Shown: positions 1 through 10,678, counted from the first letter of the stretch. The stretch is 64,000 nt of DNA from Schizochytrium sp. TIO01 (GCA_004764695.1 SMSO01000034.1:3294501-3358500), one strand, 5' to 3'. Notes: generated from the letters alone by a model not told the origin. Numbers and translations are program-made.

Positions 1-746
1 TTGCCTTAGCTCACTTCGTTTTCTGTTTTTGACGATAAGCTCTTCTTGTAGCTCTAGTTCTAGTAGATGTATAATAGAGTTTAGTTGAGTGCGCCAAGAA
101 TTTTCAGGTTTTCTGCTGTCGTTAAAGGTATTTGAGGTCTTCTGCACAGTGAAAGTGAAAGAGAGCAATGTCTTTGGAGAAGGAAGCGAAAGAGAAGTGA
201 GGATGATTTGAAGATGCGAAACTTTACACCTGTAATAAAAGAGGTGCCATGTTAACTTTTCTTTGCTCGCTTTTGCTTTTACTTTAGAGTGTTACTTTTA
301 TATTAATAACATTGTTTTATTATTGTTTGATCATTAACTGAAAAAAACATTTTTATATACAATATTTTTAGTAATTAATAATAATGATTTTTTATTTAAA
401 AAAATGAAAAAGCAAAAACGATTTTGGAATAGTTTTTTCTTCTTCTTTTCTGATTTTAATTTTTAAAAGTGACAAAGGGAGGAAAGAGAGCATCAAGAAA
501 AGCACAAGCAAACCAAAGCAAACTCGTCCATTCTCGCAACCAGAGTGCAGCAAACCCGAAACTCAACTCCTGTCGATCCTTCGGCGGAGTTCCATATACT
601 AGCTGCTAAGTTCCAGCACCACGTTCTCTTCTGCCACAGTAGGTATTGTGCCGACTGATCGTTCTTGAGACATCTTATTAGACCTGCAAGCTCTTGCAGA
701 CACCAGACCTTGCAGCAAAGGTACAGACAGACATAGAAGCATCAGG
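1..746. promoter_or_regulatory. Upstream/5' UTR region of the malic enzyme gene
   Basis: No coding region is supported here. The first 230 bases are mixed sequence, about 240-460 is strongly AT-rich, and about 470-746 becomes A/C-rich and then GC-richer towards the ATG at 747. This is the likely promoter and 5' UTR of the malic enzyme gene. No clear TATA box can be assigned; a TATATAC stretch near 354-360 and CATATACT near 593-600 are only candidates. A minus-strand open frame crossing 599-1042 is antisense to malic enzyme and is not credited. Confidence 0.4.
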
Positions 747-2555
747 ATGGGTCTCTTCAACCGCAAGAGCGTCTCCCACAAGCCCGCCACCGAGAGCTCA
801 ATCGCTCTTAAGGCATCCAGCCGTGGCACCGAGGCCACCAGCATTGAGCGTGTCAGGAATCCCCACTTCAACAAGGGCACCTCCTTCACCGCTGAAGAGC
901 GCAAGCAGTATGGTCTTGAGGGTCTCGTTCCCAGCGTCGTGGAGTCCATCGATCTCCAGGCCAAGCGTGAGCTCCAGCACCTTCGTCGCAAGCCCAGCCC
1001 CATCGAGAAGTACGTCTTCCTTATGGGCCTCCTCGACCGCAACGTTGAGCTCTTCTACAAAATCGTGACTGAGAACGTCTCCGAATGCATGCCCCTCGTG
1101 TACACGCCTACCGTAGGCCAAGCCTGCCAAGAGTTCCACCTCATCTACCAGCAGCCCAAGGGTCTCTATGTCTCTCTCGAGGACCTTGGCAACGTGGAGA
1201 CTCTCGTGAACAACTGGCCTGAGGACAATGTTACCTGCATTGTCATGACCGACGGAGGCCGTATCCTCGGACTCGGAGATCTCGGTGCCAACGGTCTCGG
1301 AATCCCCCAAGGTAAGCTCCAGCTCTACTCTGCCTGCGCCGGAATCCCCCACCACCAGTGCCTGCCGGTCATTTTGGACGTCGGCACCAACAACAAGACC
1401 CTGCTTGAAGATGAGCTGTACATGGGTCTCCGCCGTGAACGTGAACGTGGCGAGACTTACGACCACCTCGTCAAGGAGTTCATGGCCGCCGCCCAGAAGC
1501 GCTGGGGAAGGTCTCTCTTGATCCAGTTCGAGGACTTTGACAACACCAACGCATTCAGACTCCTCGAGGAGACCCGCAACTCATACACAACCTTCAACGA
1601 CGATATCCAGGGCACCGCGGCAGTCTCGCTTGCTGGAGTTCTGGCTTCGCTTAGGGTCACAAGCAAGGTTGAAGGCGGCAAGAAGAAGCTCCGCGACCAC
1701 ACCTTTGTGTTTATGGGCGCTGGAGAAGCTGGTACAGGTATTGCCAACCTCATTGCACATGCCATCCAGGAGGAGGCTGTTGACGACGGCATTACCCCCA
1801 TCTCTGAGGACGATGCAAGACGCCAGATCTGGCTCGTTGACAGCAAGGGACTTGTCACCAAGACCCGCGGAGACAACGGAGAACTCCAGCACCACAAGCT
1901 TGACTTTGCCCATGAGCTGTCTGAGGACCTCATCGAGAAGGTCGCAGGCACCGAATGGGAAGTCAAGGATGGCAAGGTCACCTCGCTTGAGCAGGCTGTG
2001 CGTATCATGAACCCGACTGCCATCATTGGTGTCTGCGCCATGCCTAATACCTTCACCGAGAGCATTATTGAGTACATGGCTGAGATTAATGAGGCACCCC
2101 TTGTCTTTGCTCTGAGCAACCCTACTTCCAAGGCCGAGTGCACTGCTGAGCAGGCATACAAGTGGTCTGATGGACGTGCCATCTTTGTCAGCGGATCTCC
2201 CTTCGACCCCGTCGACATCACCCTCAGCTCTGGAGAGGAGGTCACCAAGTACCCTGGCCAGGGTAACAACGCATACATCTTCCCCGGTCTTGGCCTTGGA
2301 GTGCTTGCTGCCAAGGCCACGACTATCCCCAACGAGCTCCTTTACGTGTCTGCTCAGGCGCTTGCTGAGCAGGTCGTTGAAGACGATCTTAACAACGGAC
2401 GCATGTACCCTCACCTTGACAACATCCGCGAGGTTTCGGCCAACATTGCATACCGTGTTGCTGAGCGTGCCTTTCAGCTCTCCATCGCATCGGCGAAGAA
2501 GCCTGCTGACCTCGAGGCATATGTCCGCTCCTGCATGGCTAACCCTGGATGGTGA
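747..2555 (+). CDS. Malic enzyme, probably NADP-dependent (oxaloacetate-decarboxylating)
   Basis: Converts malate to pyruvate and CO2 while reducing NAD(P)+, a usual source of cytosolic NADPH for fatty-acid synthesis. The 602-residue protein has the normal length of eukaryotic malic enzymes and begins at an ATG at 747. Visible motifs are VYTPTVGQAC with the catalytic Tyr at 119, GIPQGK with the catalytic Lys at 190, the metal-binding FEDFDNTNAF near 261-270 and NDDIQGT at 284-290 (Asp285/286), and the Rossmann glycine motif GAGEAGTG at 324-331. The N-terminus is Ser/Lys-rich without an obvious mitochondrial presequence, so a cytosolic enzyme is inferred. NADP preference is also inferred, not read from the sequence. 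Codon usage is markedly C-ending and GC-rich compared with later genes, suggesting high expression. This bias also produces long false antisense frames. The gene is uninterrupted and converges on the myosin tail. Confidence 0.95.
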   Translation: MGLFNRKSVSHKPATESSIALKASSRGTEATSIERVRNPHFNKGTSFTAEERKQYGLEGLVPSVVESIDLQAKRELQHLRRKPSPIEKYVFLMGLLDRNVELFYKIVTENVSECMPLVYTPTVGQACQEFHLIYQQPKGLYVSLEDLGNVETLVNNWPEDNVTCIVMTDGGRILGLGDLGANGLGIPQGKLQLYSACAGIPHHQCLPVILDVGTNNKTLLEDELYMGLRRERERGETYDHLVKEFMAAAQKRWGRSLLIQFEDFDNTNAFRLLEETRNSYTTFNDDIQGTAAVSLAGVLASLRVTSKVEGGKKKLRDHTFVFMGAGEAGTGIANLIAHAIQEEAVDDGITPISEDDARRQIWLVDSKGLVTKTRGDNGELQHHKLDFAHELSEDLIEKVAGTEWEVKDGKVTSLEQAVRIMNPTAIIGVCAMPNTFTESIIEYMAEINEAPLVFALSNPTSKAECTAEQAYKWSDGRAIFVSGSPFDPVDITLSSGEEVTKYPGQGNNAYIFPGLGLGVLAAKATTIPNELLYVSAQALAEQVVEDDLNNGRMYPHLDNIREVSANIAYRVAERAFQLSIASAKKPADLEAYVRSCMANPGW

Positions 2556-3338
2556 ACGACGACTTTCTCAAGTTAATTGAATTGTTCTACAAACTCGTTC
2601 CCTGACTCTATATGAGATCTTCTCCGCGAGTGTATTACTAGTCATTGCATTTGCTGGTTGTAGCTTCCTGCTTACAGTGCTGCAGGATAAGCACCACACA
2701 GCAAAGTAAAGAACATGTGTGAGAATCGAGATAACGTAGGGAGTTGGACAGTTTTATTGCATACACAGAACTTACGATCACAAAAACTACACAACCTAAA
2801 AATCCTCTTTCGTAGGTCTCCTACTCTGAGCAAAATGCACATATTGAAGAGTATCGCTGTCTCGATACTAAAGATTCTTCTATCTTGTATTTTGTTGTAT
2901 CCAGTGTAGGTACTTAAAGAGAGCGCTCCCGATTACAGGTAGGCTCATATGAGCAAATTCGTAAACCCTTGTCATATGAGTCTATACGTTTGGGCATTGC
3001 TGTACGGGAACAAAAAAAATAAAAATGATAGGAGTTAGTAGAGTACATCTCCTTCATGACTGATAAATCAACCTGAACTCACAATTATAAGTAAGAAAGA
3101 AAGAAAGTTTTTTTTTATCTCTGCAATTAGATCCCTCCGAAAATTTAATCTTCAAGAAGGATTTGTTACTGCTGAGTTCTTCCTCCTTGCTAAATGGATA
3201 CATTGGATATGATCACTCTAATATTGGGGACCAAGGCGCTTCGTAAATTAACATCAGTACGGATTCAGAACTCAATAATACGAGCATAGCAGCGAATTAG
3301 ATTTAAATGATTAGTTTTACGAGTATACTTTTTACTTT
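2556..3338. other. Convergent intergenic region, malic enzyme / myosin tail
   Basis: About 780 bases between two convergent genes. It should contain the 3' UTRs and polyadenylation sites of both. It is AT-rich, with an AAAG run followed by a T tract near 3095-3117. A 64-codon open frame at 2715-2909 has no recognisable features and is not credited. No other gene is visible. Confidence 0.5.
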
Positions 3339-5357
3339 TTATCGACGATTGGTGCTACTACGGCCACTTCGTTTACTTATGGTAAGACTCAAACGGTGTT
3401 GCACAGCAGCTGCGGCTGCAGCTGCAGCTGCCGATCCTCCCGAACTATTTGATGGCCGACGTCTGGAAGGGCTTCGATCCTGATAGTATTTGTCCTGGAC
3501 TTCTTCGCTTTCGCTACTTGACTCTTCTTCTTGGTCCTCCAGCTCCTCTTCAACGTGGTAGTTTCGCGGCAACCTCTGCTGGGCTTTACTTGCACTAGGC
3601 TGTCCTGAGCTTGTGCTGCGAGAGCCTGCCGAAGATGCTTTGCGTTGTTGTGATACTTGTTGGTGAGAAAATGAACTTCGAGCTTGCTGACGGCCTTTCG
3701 GTGGTGCAACATAATCTTCTTCCTCCTCCTCCTCTTCCTCTTCGGATGATTCTTCTTCCTCACCGTAATACTCTCTTGGCTGCAGAGGCTGAGGTTGCTT
3801 ACGAGATGAAGCTTGCTGAGCTCTCCGAGCGTGAGAGGGTGCATGTCCACTACTAATATTGCTACCTGCGCTGCGTCGAGGGCCTGCAGGAGACCTCGAA
3901 CTATTACCAGTACGAGCTGGTGACTGAGTTTGTCTAGCCTGTCGAACCTGTCTAGGGGATACTTCCTCCTCCTCCTCCTCCTCCTCCTCCTCTTCTGAGA
4001 ACTCTGATTGAGATGTTTCTTCCACCTCTTGAAGCTTGGGTCTTCGTTGTTGTTGATGATGGTGATGTTTTTGCGCTTGCTTTGCGGAGGGTGCAGAAAC
4101 CTGCTCAGTTAATTTTGTCCGCTGCACCCGTTGGACACGGCGCACAGCTTTGTCTTCGTCCAAAGCCTCCTCCACAGAGTCTGCACGCGCTGCACGTGCA
4201 CTCGCTAGACGACGGTGAACTTGGGCGCTTGGGAAATTATCCTCCTCCTCTTCATCCTCAGCAGCATCTTCTTGGCTGTCATCCTCATCATCAAATACTG
4301 CCTCCCTCGCCCTTATAACTTGTCGAGAACCGTCATAATGGTCGTCGTACAGACTTCCTTCTTCATCTTCTTCGCTAACCTGATCCTCCTCATTATCGAA
4401 GTTCTCACTTATCTTAGCATGAGAGTTTTCAATCTCGTACTCACTCTCAAACTCGTTCTCCTCATCTTCATAGACAGCCGGTGGCTCCTCACGCTGGTGA
4501 CGCTTTGATTGAGCAGACGATTTAATTATAGTATCAGATTTTTTCCTGCTAGAGAGTGCTTGAGGTTTAGGGGCACGAGGAAGGGACTCTCTTTGCGGCT
4601 CAGAATCCTCTACACTATGCTCAACTTCCTTTGCAGAGCGTTGTGACGGCATGGAATTACGTGCGGGAGGTACCTTCCCACTACCATTAGCCATCTGCCT
4701 TGGCAATTTAGTACGGACAGTGCCAGGCTGTGCCTTGTCTTGTTTATCCTTATTAGTTGCTGGCGATGATGCTCTACCTGTAGCTAGGCGGTGCCTCTGA
4801 ATACGTTGTGACAATGACTCTTGGGTATCATCCGTCTCTTCGTCCTCGTCTTCTTCACTTTCGAGATACTCGTTCTGATCTTCTTCTTCTTCACTTGCTA
4901 CACCATGTGCTACAGAAGCTTCAGATTCATCCATAAAATTTTCATCATCCTCCACATTAGTTTCAAGCTCCTCCTGTGCGTGACGGTTATCATGGAATCG
5001 ATGGCTCTTTTTTGTCGAAGATTTAACGGCAGAAATCTCTATATCTCTTCGGCTCAAACCGCTCCGCTTCGTGCTACCTCGGATCACAGGATCATTGCTC
5101 ACCTCACTATGGACCTCTGAGCTTGTATCAGAATATCTTGTGCTAGCTGGGGACCGTTGAGCCTTGCGAATAGCATTTTTCTGTGATCTATCATGTGGAA
5201 CTGATTGAGAACTTGTAACAACCAAACCCTCCTCTTCATCCCCCGCTACGGAGTGAAGGTCACTGTGCTTTGCAGATTGTCGCGTACGAGAGCTACCGCG
5301 AGACTTGACAACATCCTTACTCTTCAGAGTCTCCTTGGGGAATTTTTCATAGAGGAT
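3339..5357 (-). CDS. Acidic, disordered tail continuing the upstream myosin in another frame
   Basis: This frame is open from just after a TGA at 5391-5393 (minus strand) to the stop at 3339, about 680 codons. It lacks any ATG until about 4934, although the sequence before that has the same character (Ser/Arg/Lys/Glu-rich, charged). It therefore looks like a continuation of the myosin gene, not an independent gene. The myosin frame ends at 5324, and the two frames overlap across an A6 run at 5357-5362. A one-base shift there joins them; coordinates here start at the codon after that run. Composition is low complexity: long Glu/Asp runs (for example EEEEEEEEEE near the middle), Ser-rich blocks, Gln/Arg stretches, an Ala9 run near the C-terminus, and a basic C-terminus ending RSSTNRR. 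No folded domain is recognised. Alternative: a separate gene with an unseen 5' exon. Confidence 0.6.
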   Translation of the reverse strand: MLYEKFPKETLKSKDVVKSRGSSRTRQSAKHSDLHSVAGDEEEGLVVTSSQSVPHDRSQKNAIRKAQRSPASTRYSDTSSEVHSEVSNDPVIRGSTKRSGLSRRDIEISAVKSSTKKSHRFHDNRHAQEELETNVEDDENFMDESEASVAHGVASEEEEDQNEYLESEEDEDEETDDTQESLSQRIQRHRLATGRASSPATNKDKQDKAQPGTVRTKLPRQMANGSGKVPPARNSMPSQRSAKEVEHSVEDSEPQRESLPRAPKPQALSSRKKSDTIIKSSAQSKRHQREEPPAVYEDEENEFESEYEIENSHAKISENFDNEEDQVSEEDEEGSLYDDHYDGSRQVIRAREAVFDDEDDSQEDAAEDEEEEDNFPSAQVHRRLASARAARADSVEEALDEDKAVRRVQRVQRTKLTEQVSAPSAKQAQKHHHHQQQRRPKLQEVEETSQSEFSEEEEEEEEEEEVSPRQVRQARQTQSPARTGNSSRSPAGPRRSAGSNISSGHAPSHARRAQQASSRKQPQPLQPREYYGEEEESSEEEEEEEEEDYVAPPKGRQQARSSFSHQQVSQQRKASSAGSRSTSSGQPSASKAQQRLPRNYHVEEELEDQEEESSSESEEVQDKYYQDRSPSRRRPSNSSGGSAAAAAAAAAVQHRLSLTISKRSGRSSTNRR

Positions 5358-8300
5358 TTTTTGGTGTGAGGCTGGACCAAAGCATCTTGATCAGAATCGG
5401 CATCATCAGAAGCGGCAGAGACGGCTTCCCCGGGAACTTTTTCGTCACTTTCTTCATCCAAGTCAATTTCCCAGTCCTCATCATCATCACGAATCATGTG
5501 CTCAAAGTCATGGGGCCGAGGCTTCTTTGTGGATGGGATTTGCAAGGAAGAACCAGTAGGTGTCAACACCTTTGCCTTACCACTAGCTGCCAATTTGCTA
5601 GGCAAAGCCTTATGGGAGCTCTCCTGCTGAACATGTACATGTTGAGTACTATGTCCACCCTTTCCATTTGATGCACTTGCAGTCTGGATATCTTGCTGAT
5701 GTGGGTTGAATGGTGCAGCACGCCGAGTTTTCACCATAGGAAATCCGCCCTTTTGGATACTGGAAATGACACTGTCCTCGTGTGCATGATCAGAATTGCG
5801 ATCTGCTATCGCAGATGAACTCTTGCCGCTTTTTTCTTTCTTTGGGATTTGTTTAGCCTTAGGCTTAGGCTTGTATGAAAAGACGTGGCCTCTGCGTTTG
5901 AGCTCTAAAAACTTGCGTGCTGCTCGCTGCACAACGTTGGCAATCTGAGCAACGCGTTCATCTTTAAGAACCTCCAAAATAATAAATGAAAGCTGCCGCA
6001 AGAAAACCTTCGATTTTCCGAGTTGGTATTCTTCACCGTAAACAAGTTGAGCATTGTTTGCAATTTTCAAGCAATTGCGTTTTTGTGTTTCTAGATTAGC
6101 CTTCCGAGCTAAGCGCTCAGCCTTATACGGTGTTCCACGTTTTCCAAGGACTGCATATCGAATAAGAAATTCTGCAAATGTGAATCGGTAAGGATATCCC
6201 GCTCTCGTAACTTGCACGATCTGCAAGACACCACTATAGCGTAATTGCTCGACAAGGCGACGACGGTCAAGGTAGTCTGGGACATTCTCGTCATTTGGCT
6301 TCAGGCATCGCACGTAATGAGCGCTACTTGCACGGATCTTTTCCACCGCTACTTTCAGTTGCACACGAAAGTGAGAACCAACAGTAGTCTGTTGAAGTGT
6401 ACCGGGAGATTGAAGACTATTGCTGTTACGATGTGACAGACCATTGTGCGCTGACGAAGGTGATGTGAGTTCGCGCTGCCCTGCAAAGTTTGAACCAAGC
6501 TTTTGATCGAAAAATGAGGCGATATCAGCACCACCAGCTGCATCCTTAGCCTCAGGTGGAAGCAAGATTTGCAGTATCGAACTTCGTGACGCAGCTACAA
6601 GATCAACTGCTTCTTGACGTAGCTCGTTCTTGTTTTGAGCGAAGAAGCCATCAGCACTGTACACGACGTCTCCAGCATAATGGCGGACACGAAACTTGAA
6701 GTCTGCGGTCTCCTCCTTAGTTGGAGCCAAGAATCGCGTGAATCGGTCTGGAAGATGTGCCCACATTTTAGTTACCATCGTATGGTCATTGCCACCAGGG
6801 TACATGCAGTTTTCATCCATAAGAGAAAAAAGGCCAATAGGTTTGGATTCGAACATCTCAATACATGCTCCATTGTCTGGATATCTAATAAAAGTCCAAT
6901 CAATACCCTCCTCGTCATATTCAAGCTGGTCGCGCTTGAACACAGTTTCGTTGAAAAGGTTTTGCAAGGTCTCATTGCAATAGTTAATACAAAGTTGAGC
7001 AAACCCGTTTCGCTCAAACACCTCAAAACCAAAGACATCTAAAAGACCAATCTTATGCTGTGTATTGTAAATATGATCATCGATTTCCACCGTCATTTCT
7101 GCTTCCATGGCGCGTTTGCTCATGCGAGCCCGAGCACCCTTGTTACGTTTATCATGAATCGGCTCAGGAAGAATACATTGGTTCAGACGCCAGACCAACC
7201 AACCGAACATACGTTCGTACAAAGTCATAGCTAAGGCATCCCGGGCCAAGGCAGCTTCAGTCACTGTGAGCGACTTTTCAAATTGCTCGTCCGCTCGTCG
7301 TAGGTGAGCTGGAAGATTGCCACGCTGTGCAAGGTCCTGATCTGTACCACGTACACGAATCACTCGACGGCAAAGAGCAAACTCTAAGGCGTCAGCATCG
7401 ACCTTGAGAAGATCACAACATGCCTCGCATGAAAGCATTGTATCATCATCAAACTTAATCCGGCATGTTTGCTCATAACCAACCGCTTCAAAGCTCAGGT
7501 TACCAAGGTGAAGAATGCCAGCTGCAATATCGAAAATCTCGTCCACTTCCTCTTCAGACATTCCTAAGTCATACATCGCCTGTACTGTGGCCGCAAAATT
7601 ACTTGCATCCGAACTCTCCTCGCGTTCCATGAGATCTTTTTGTGTAATGAAGTTAAAAGTGTGGAGGGATCCAGGAATACGCCAGCGGTCGAGCTGCTCA
7701 TCAGTTCCACCTGCCGCCATCTCATAAAATACGTGGAAATTTCTTTCACCCTCAAATTGCTGTGTGATCCGTGCTTTCTCAAGCAGGTATGTGGTGATAT
7801 GAGCCCCCAATGTCCCACCACTCTCGGCGTCAAACTTCATCTCAATGAGCTTTCCGAAGCGAGACGAGTTCTCATTTCGAATTGTGCATGAATTTCCAAA
7901 GCTTTCAAGAACCGGATTCGACTGTAGCACGCGCTCAGAGATGTCGGTTCCCAATGCGCCTTTGCTTCTCCATTGACTCATTGCTGCCAAGCTCCTCATG
8001 ATAATTTTGGTGCTCTCAGTCTTACCTGCACCTGACTCGCCACTCACCAGAATCGTTTGGTTCAGACCCCCTCGCTCCATAATATCTTTGTAAACGGTTG
8101 CCGCGACTTTGTAAATGTGCGCCGGAAGATCTTCATCCGCAGTGGCACTTGCATAGCGCTTAACCACATCCTGTCCATAGAGACCCTCGATGTGTTTGAA
8201 GGGGTTAACTGCAAGCAGGATACGACCAGTGAACGTGTAGATTCTATCTTGAGCGTAGCGCTGTTCAAGAGCTTCAAGAAGCCCAGGTTCGTGAAGTGTA

Positions 8301-8608
8301 TCGATAGAAGTGAGATCTTCGACATGGGCGTAGACCTTTGCGGACTTGGACCTGCGGACCTCGCACTCCAACCTGGCGTCAACCACGCGAGTTTTGCCTC
8401 CACGACGCTTGAGCTCTTTGCCAAGCTGCACTACAATCCGGTACGGATTTGGCACGCCACTCAATGGGTCACGCAGAGCCTTGTTCACAACGGATGCGTC
8501 TTCGCGTGCACAAGTAGGTTTGTAGCGCCCCAAGATGATACCCTCCACCCAGGCATGGTCGTCGTCCTTCACCCAAACCTTGGAGCCCTTCTTCAGCTTG
8601 CGCTCCAT
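5324..8608 (-). CDS. Myosin heavy chain, motor domain and neck
   Basis: Actin-based ATP-driven motor. The start is taken at the ATG at 8608, giving 1094 residues; the open frame extends upstream to 8701 but only through a GTG. After a short N-terminal SH3-like segment (KKGSKVWVKDDDHAWVEG) comes a full motor domain. It has the P-loop GESGAGKT at 190-197, switch I NSSRFGK near 243-250, switch II DVFGFE near 522, the relay/converter region including YAGDVVY, and the actin-binding HYVRCLKPND near 763. One IQ-like helix with VVQRAARKFLELKRRG lies near 884. The rest is Lys/Ser/Asp-rich and disordered. The frame stops at 5324, but the next frame continues seamlessly through about 670 more codons (see 3339-5357), so the real protein may be about 1760 residues. 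Class assignment is not possible by eye. It is divergent from the WD40 gene to the right. Confidence 0.93.
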   Translation of the reverse strand: MERKLKKGSKVWVKDDDHAWVEGIILGRYKPTCAREDASVVNKALRDPLSGVPNPYRIVVQLGKELKRRGGKTRVVDARLECEVRRSKSAKVYAHVEDLTSIDTLHEPGLLEALEQRYAQDRIYTFTGRILLAVNPFKHIEGLYGQDVVKRYASATADEDLPAHIYKVAATVYKDIMERGGLNQTILVSGESGAGKTESTKIIMRSLAAMSQWRSKGALGTDISERVLQSNPVLESFGNSCTIRNENSSRFGKLIEMKFDAESGGTLGAHITTYLLEKARITQQFEGERNFHVFYEMAAGGTDEQLDRWRIPGSLHTFNFITQKDLMEREESSDASNFAATVQAMYDLGMSEEEVDEIFDIAAGILHLGNLSFEAVGYEQTCRIKFDDDTMLSCEACCDLLKVDADALEFALCRRVIRVRGTDQDLAQRGNLPAHLRRADEQFEKSLTVTEAALARDALAMTLYERMFGWLVWRLNQCILPEPIHDKRNKGARARMSKRAMEAEMTVEIDDHIYNTQHKIGLLDVFGFEVFERNGFAQLCINYCNETLQNLFNETVFKRDQLEYDEEGIDWTFIRYPDNGACIEMFESKPIGLFSLMDENCMYPGGNDHTMVTKMWAHLPDRFTRFLAPTKEETADFKFRVRHYAGDVVYSADGFFAQNKNELRQEAVDLVAASRSSILQILLPPEAKDAAGGADIASFFDQKLGSNFAGQRELTSPSSAHNGLSHRNSNSLQSPGTLQQTTVGSHFRVQLKVAVEKIRASSAHYVRCLKPNDENVPDYLDRRRLVEQLRYSGVLQIVQVTRAGYPYRFTFAEFLIRYAVLGKRGTPYKAERLARKANLETQKRNCLKIANNAQLVYGEEYQLGKSKVFLRQLSFIILEVLKDERVAQIANVVQRAARKFLELKRRGHVFSYKPKPKAKQIPKKEKSGKSSSAIADRNSDHAHEDSVISSIQKGGFPMVKTRRAAPFNPHQQDIQTASASNGKGGHSTQHVHVQQESSHKALPSKLAASGKAKVLTPTGSSLQIPSTKKPRPHDFEHMIRDDDEDWEIDLDEESDEKVPGEAVSAASDDADSDQDALVQPHTKKSSMKNSPRRL

Positions 8609-10678
8609 ATTCACGCCACCCAGCGAGTGCTTTGGCAAACCTCGCGAGGGAACTGCAGACGCCGCAAAAGACCTCGGCAATTGGACTCTGCTCGCGTGCA
8701 CGAACTATTGAACACAATCAATCAATCGATCAATTAATTTTTTTACAATGTAATTTCCAATTCCTTAAGAAAAAAAAAAAGGAAATGGGGAGATGCACTA
8801 GCAGTAGTATACCTGTATGTGGTATTAGAGTACCTACCTACAACTTATCTCAAAAAGTATTTTAGAGTACAGACTCTGCAAGAACGTGTGTTGCAGTGCT
8901 TCTCTTCAAGTTGGCAAGTCCACTTCAGGAGGCTCGCAAAAACACGCATCATGGAAAAAGCAAAACCTAACTCACGCGATTTTAACATGATAACATGAAG
9001 GTGAAGTTAAGAGTGCGTGGGGATCGATCGACTAACTGATGTTATTTGTTTTGGGGCTATTTCATTCATTCTTTCATTCTTTCTTTCACTCGCACGTTTT
9101 GCAGGAATGAATACCTAAAAATGAACAGTTCTTGATTAGGTTCATAATGCAGACGGCTCAAAGTTTATTCTCAAGGCTGTCCATTGGGGCTATGTTTATC
9201 ACCATTTTTCCTCGTTCAGCTGGCCCACCTTGACAACTTCGGTACGATAGGTATTTGTTTCCTTTCTATATTCTTTCAAATTTGACTAATCCTATGATCA
9301 ATGAAAAATAAAATTGCTTCAGACTTTGTGGAAAGTTGACCTCGTGCCTCTAATACCAGACTACAATTTCACTAAAATTAACAATAAGTTACTCCTAATG
9401 CACGCTTCTTTGTGTACCATCTGTTATTTCTCCTGGGGAGGCCTGCGAGTTGACACCATTTAGATTAGCATGCCAGGACAGAGTTCGCAAGCGAAACGAA
9501 AAGTACGACCTATAAATTCCCCCTTTTCTTCCCTCCTTGAAAATATTGAATGTAGAGTAATCGTAGATCCTGAGATGTTGGTAGGAAGCAATACATGTGT
9601 ACGAAGGAAAGCAAAAATTACGTTTGGTCCAGTGAATGTTTATGAGAAATCAGAAAGGTTTTTTGCCCAGAGTTCTCTTGTGCCTACGCACAGCGCGGTA
9701 AGGAGTGAACATGCGACAGCGTATAACCCCTGAAAAGAACCACAAAATATGAAACTTCTAATACCTTGCAAAACTGGAGGGTTTATGTATTGATGAAATC
9801 GTTAAGAATCAGCGTTGTTATTGCTCATAGAACCCCAATTTCTAAACTTCAGTTCTTCGAAGGAATACTGGGCCATACCAACTTTAGGTTAGCTGCTATT
9901 ACATTTGCTATCAAAGTTTAGCGGAAAGCAATCAGGCTGCTATACCTGAACAGATAGGAAATCAAGAGAGAAAATTGTTGCTGTTCATTGACGCCATGAA
10001 CTAGTCACTATTAGCGCCTATCAAAACACGCAGGTAGGTTTGCAGATTCACAAAAGTTATTTTTCATAAAGTCTATGTAGGCGACGCGTTGTTCACGCAT
10101 TTATGTACCAAACATGATGTGTCATAGTATTGAGTCCTTTGGGCTTCAATGTTTATGAACACAATATAATGAATAGCCTCGTCTCGCGTTGATTTACCAA
10201 ATCCCGCATTGAAGCAACAAAGATAATATGGTCAAAGTTTAACTTTCACAAAAGCGAGGATATTATGGAAGTATGTCGAGTCACTGTGATTGCTCTTCCC
10301 ATAACGGATATCTCCTTCCACCATAGTAATGCCTTTTTCACTTTGTCCTTTTCTGTCTTTTCCACGCAAAAGAGACCTGTCAATATAAAGAATAGACATA
10401 CAAAATGACACAATAGAGCATAATGAAAAGAGTAGTAAACCCGACGCTCAGTTGTTACTACGCCTTTGCCTGTCACCTTATCATCGTGAAATTGAAAAGG
10501 AAGCGTGCACTGCAAGCGGTGCTTGTATTGCATCAATTCCTGTGTAAAAGATTCAACACTCGCTAGTCCAGAAGGGAGGAGAGCGGATGCTACTCGCAAT
10601 TTGCTTCTTTGTCGCGTTTTCTTGAGAAAGAGATTGCTTGCAGGGGAGTTCAAGCATTCTCTTGACCAAGTGAGCAAA
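8609..10678. promoter_or_regulatory. Divergent intergenic region, myosin / WD40 gene
   Basis: About 2.07 kb between divergently transcribed genes, holding both promoters. It contains an ATTC/TTTC-rich patch near 9060-9095. A plus-strand 87-codon frame beginning with ATG at 9470 (to 9733) is reported separately as doubtful. Minus-strand frames at 10246-10750 lie opposite or ahead of the WD40 gene and are not credited. No RNA gene was recognised. Confidence 0.4.
9470..9733 (+). CDS. Doubtful small ORF, 87 residues
   Basis: A short ATG-initiated frame in the divergent intergenic region. The middle reads like ordinary protein (charged and hydrophobic residues in mixture, for example RKAKITFGPVNVYEKSERFF). 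It matches no family I recognise, and no continuation is open on either side. It could be a small gene, a lost exon or chance. Only the open frame itself supports it. Confidence 0.22.
   Translation: MPGQSSQAKRKVRPINSPFSSLLENIECRVIVDPEMLVGSNTCVRRKAKITFGPVNVYEKSERFFAQSSLVPTHSAVRSEHATAYNP

Noticed and set aside
798-2414. Long minus-strand open frames (222, 291 and 277 codons) opposite malic enzyme
   Set aside because: They arise from the GC-rich third positions of malic enzyme and have no domain content; the plus-strand protein is unmistakable.
3611-5120. Plus-strand frames with hydrophobic, membrane-like composition opposite the myosin tail
   Set aside because: Reverse readings of Glu/Asp-rich codons (GAA/GAG become TTC/CTC). 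No independent support.
5226-5300. GTAAGG donor after the myosin stop as an explanation for the frame change
   Set aside because: The donor lies downstream of the TGA that ends the myosin frame, so splicing there cannot rescue the frame.
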